Of a stretch of DNA of 64,000 bases, positions 63,397 through 64,000 are shown in pieces. Numbering within the stretch: position 1 is the first letter of the stretch; the number at the start of each line of letters is the position of its first letter. Made by a program: the position numbers and the translations under genes. The stretch is taken from positions 3,597,240 to 3,661,239 of the forward strand of contig NW_023503307.1 in NCBI RefSeq assembly GCF_014529535.1, written 5' to 3'. This stretch comes from Bradysia coprophila (Eukaryota > Arthropoda > Insecta > Diptera > Sciaridae). The notes under the pieces are model-generated. The model was not told the origin of the DNA, searched no databases, and saw only the letters and a list, made by a program, of their open reading frames with translations.

Positions 63397-63876
63397 CGCG
63401 AATTTTATTTGCCCTTTTGCTCATCAGACGTGCATATTATTGATTTATGAGCTGATGGTTATTCAAATTGGATTTTTGAATGTACAGTAATTAACATCAC
63501 CAAAATAGTGTTATCGACTTCAATAAATCAGCGTACAGTGTGAACATCATGGCATTTAACTTGCATGGATGGCTGACAGAACCAAATTCTACTCGAAACC
63601 CTTGATGTCAGTGATAATTTTCAACACAATTTTTCAAATATTCACCCGTCTGGTCATATGATTACATAATGATGTGCAAGAAGAATGAACGTCAAAAAGA
63701 AGAACTATCGCAATGTCATTTGTTTATTACAAAAAAAAACTTTTCGTTTGAGAATCAGCTGTTCAAATATTTCTTGTTTGTTCATCATTTACCGTTGCAC
63801 AAATTGTTTCAATAAGCCGAATTCGACTCACACGGCGATAATCAATAAATTATCATTTTTCACTGACATTTAAACG

Positions 63877-64000
63877 ATGCATCAACCGAATGGTGATATG
63901 CCTTCAACATCCAACCAGCACAATAATGCGGACTTCACTGACGACATTGATCTGCCCAATTTGGTGGACTCGGATGAACCAGAACTCCGACAATTGGACG
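63877..64000 (+). CDS. start of an unidentified protein (runs off the window)
   Basis: An open frame from ATG at 63877 continues to the window end: MHQPNGDMPSTSNQHNNADF.., 41 codons, polar and Asp/Glu-rich (FTDDIDLPNLVDSDEPEL). Base composition becomes clearly less AT-rich than upstream and the frame is stop-free, which suggests a real first coding exon of a nuclear/acidic protein. No family can be named from this fragment. Confidence 0.6.
   Translation, partial: MHQPNGDMPSTSNQHNNADFTDDIDLPNLVDSDEPELRQLD

Noticed and set aside
1..64000. CRISPR array, bacterial operon or integrated virus
   Set aside because: No regularly spaced direct repeats, no Shine-Dalgarno-type gene packing, and no capsid, polymerase or integrase frame; the window is a spliced animal genome.

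Overview
The window is eukaryotic nuclear DNA: AT-rich, with split genes joined at GT-AG introns (many only 55-105 nt), TATA-type promoters and dense small repeats. The gene set points to an insect, most likely a lower (nematoceran) fly. It includes an insect-type p53, a CLIP-domain trypsin, a GD_N-domain 'gastrulation defective'-like protease, and single-copy genes for ZDHHC16, FANCL, cereblon and anosmin-1 (Kal1). The species assignment is inference. Exon chains were assembled by hand from splice sites and reading phase; each complete chain sums to a whole number of codons.

Layout: 1-11233 holds no recognisable gene, only MITEs, foldbacks and a 1.2 kb terminal-inverted-repeat element. 11234-18367 (-) is a 10-exon CLIP-domain serine protease with a repeat-filled 4.9 kb first intron. 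18368-24044 is intergenic with several inverted-repeat elements. 24045-27233 (+) is p53. 30928-35267 (-) is a 9-exon ZDHHC16-like palmitoyltransferase whose fifth intron contains a small secreted Gly/Ser/Leu-repeat gene on the opposite strand (33300-33918). 35755-37219 (+) is FANCL, head-to-head with ZDHHC16. 37348-39266 (-) is cereblon, tail-to-tail with FANCL. 42521-44050 (+) is the GD-like protease, tail-to-tail with Kal1 (44241-46480, -). 46481-60511 is a repeat-rich stretch with no recognised gene. 60512-61227 (-) is a short secreted mucin-like protein. 62099-62170 (-) is a tRNA-like sequence. A coding region begins at 63877 and runs off the window.

How the genes relate: p53, FANCL (Fanconi E3 ligase) and, by mammalian literature, ZDHHC16 all bear on the DNA-damage response. 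FANCL and cereblon are both ubiquitin-ligase components. Nothing in the sequence shows that they are co-regulated beyond the 487-nt head-to-head ZDHHC16/FANCL interval. The two proteases are of the extracellular cascade type; Kal1 is an extracellular adhesion/guidance protein.

The most unusual signal is a set of at least nine long palindromic (foldback) elements. Their arms differ, but their apices carry a similar GC-rich motif (GAGGC-NN-AGCCGAG and relatives). Other notable structures are a ~225-bp near-perfect hairpin at 52.7 kb and several MITE families, some with clear target-site duplications.
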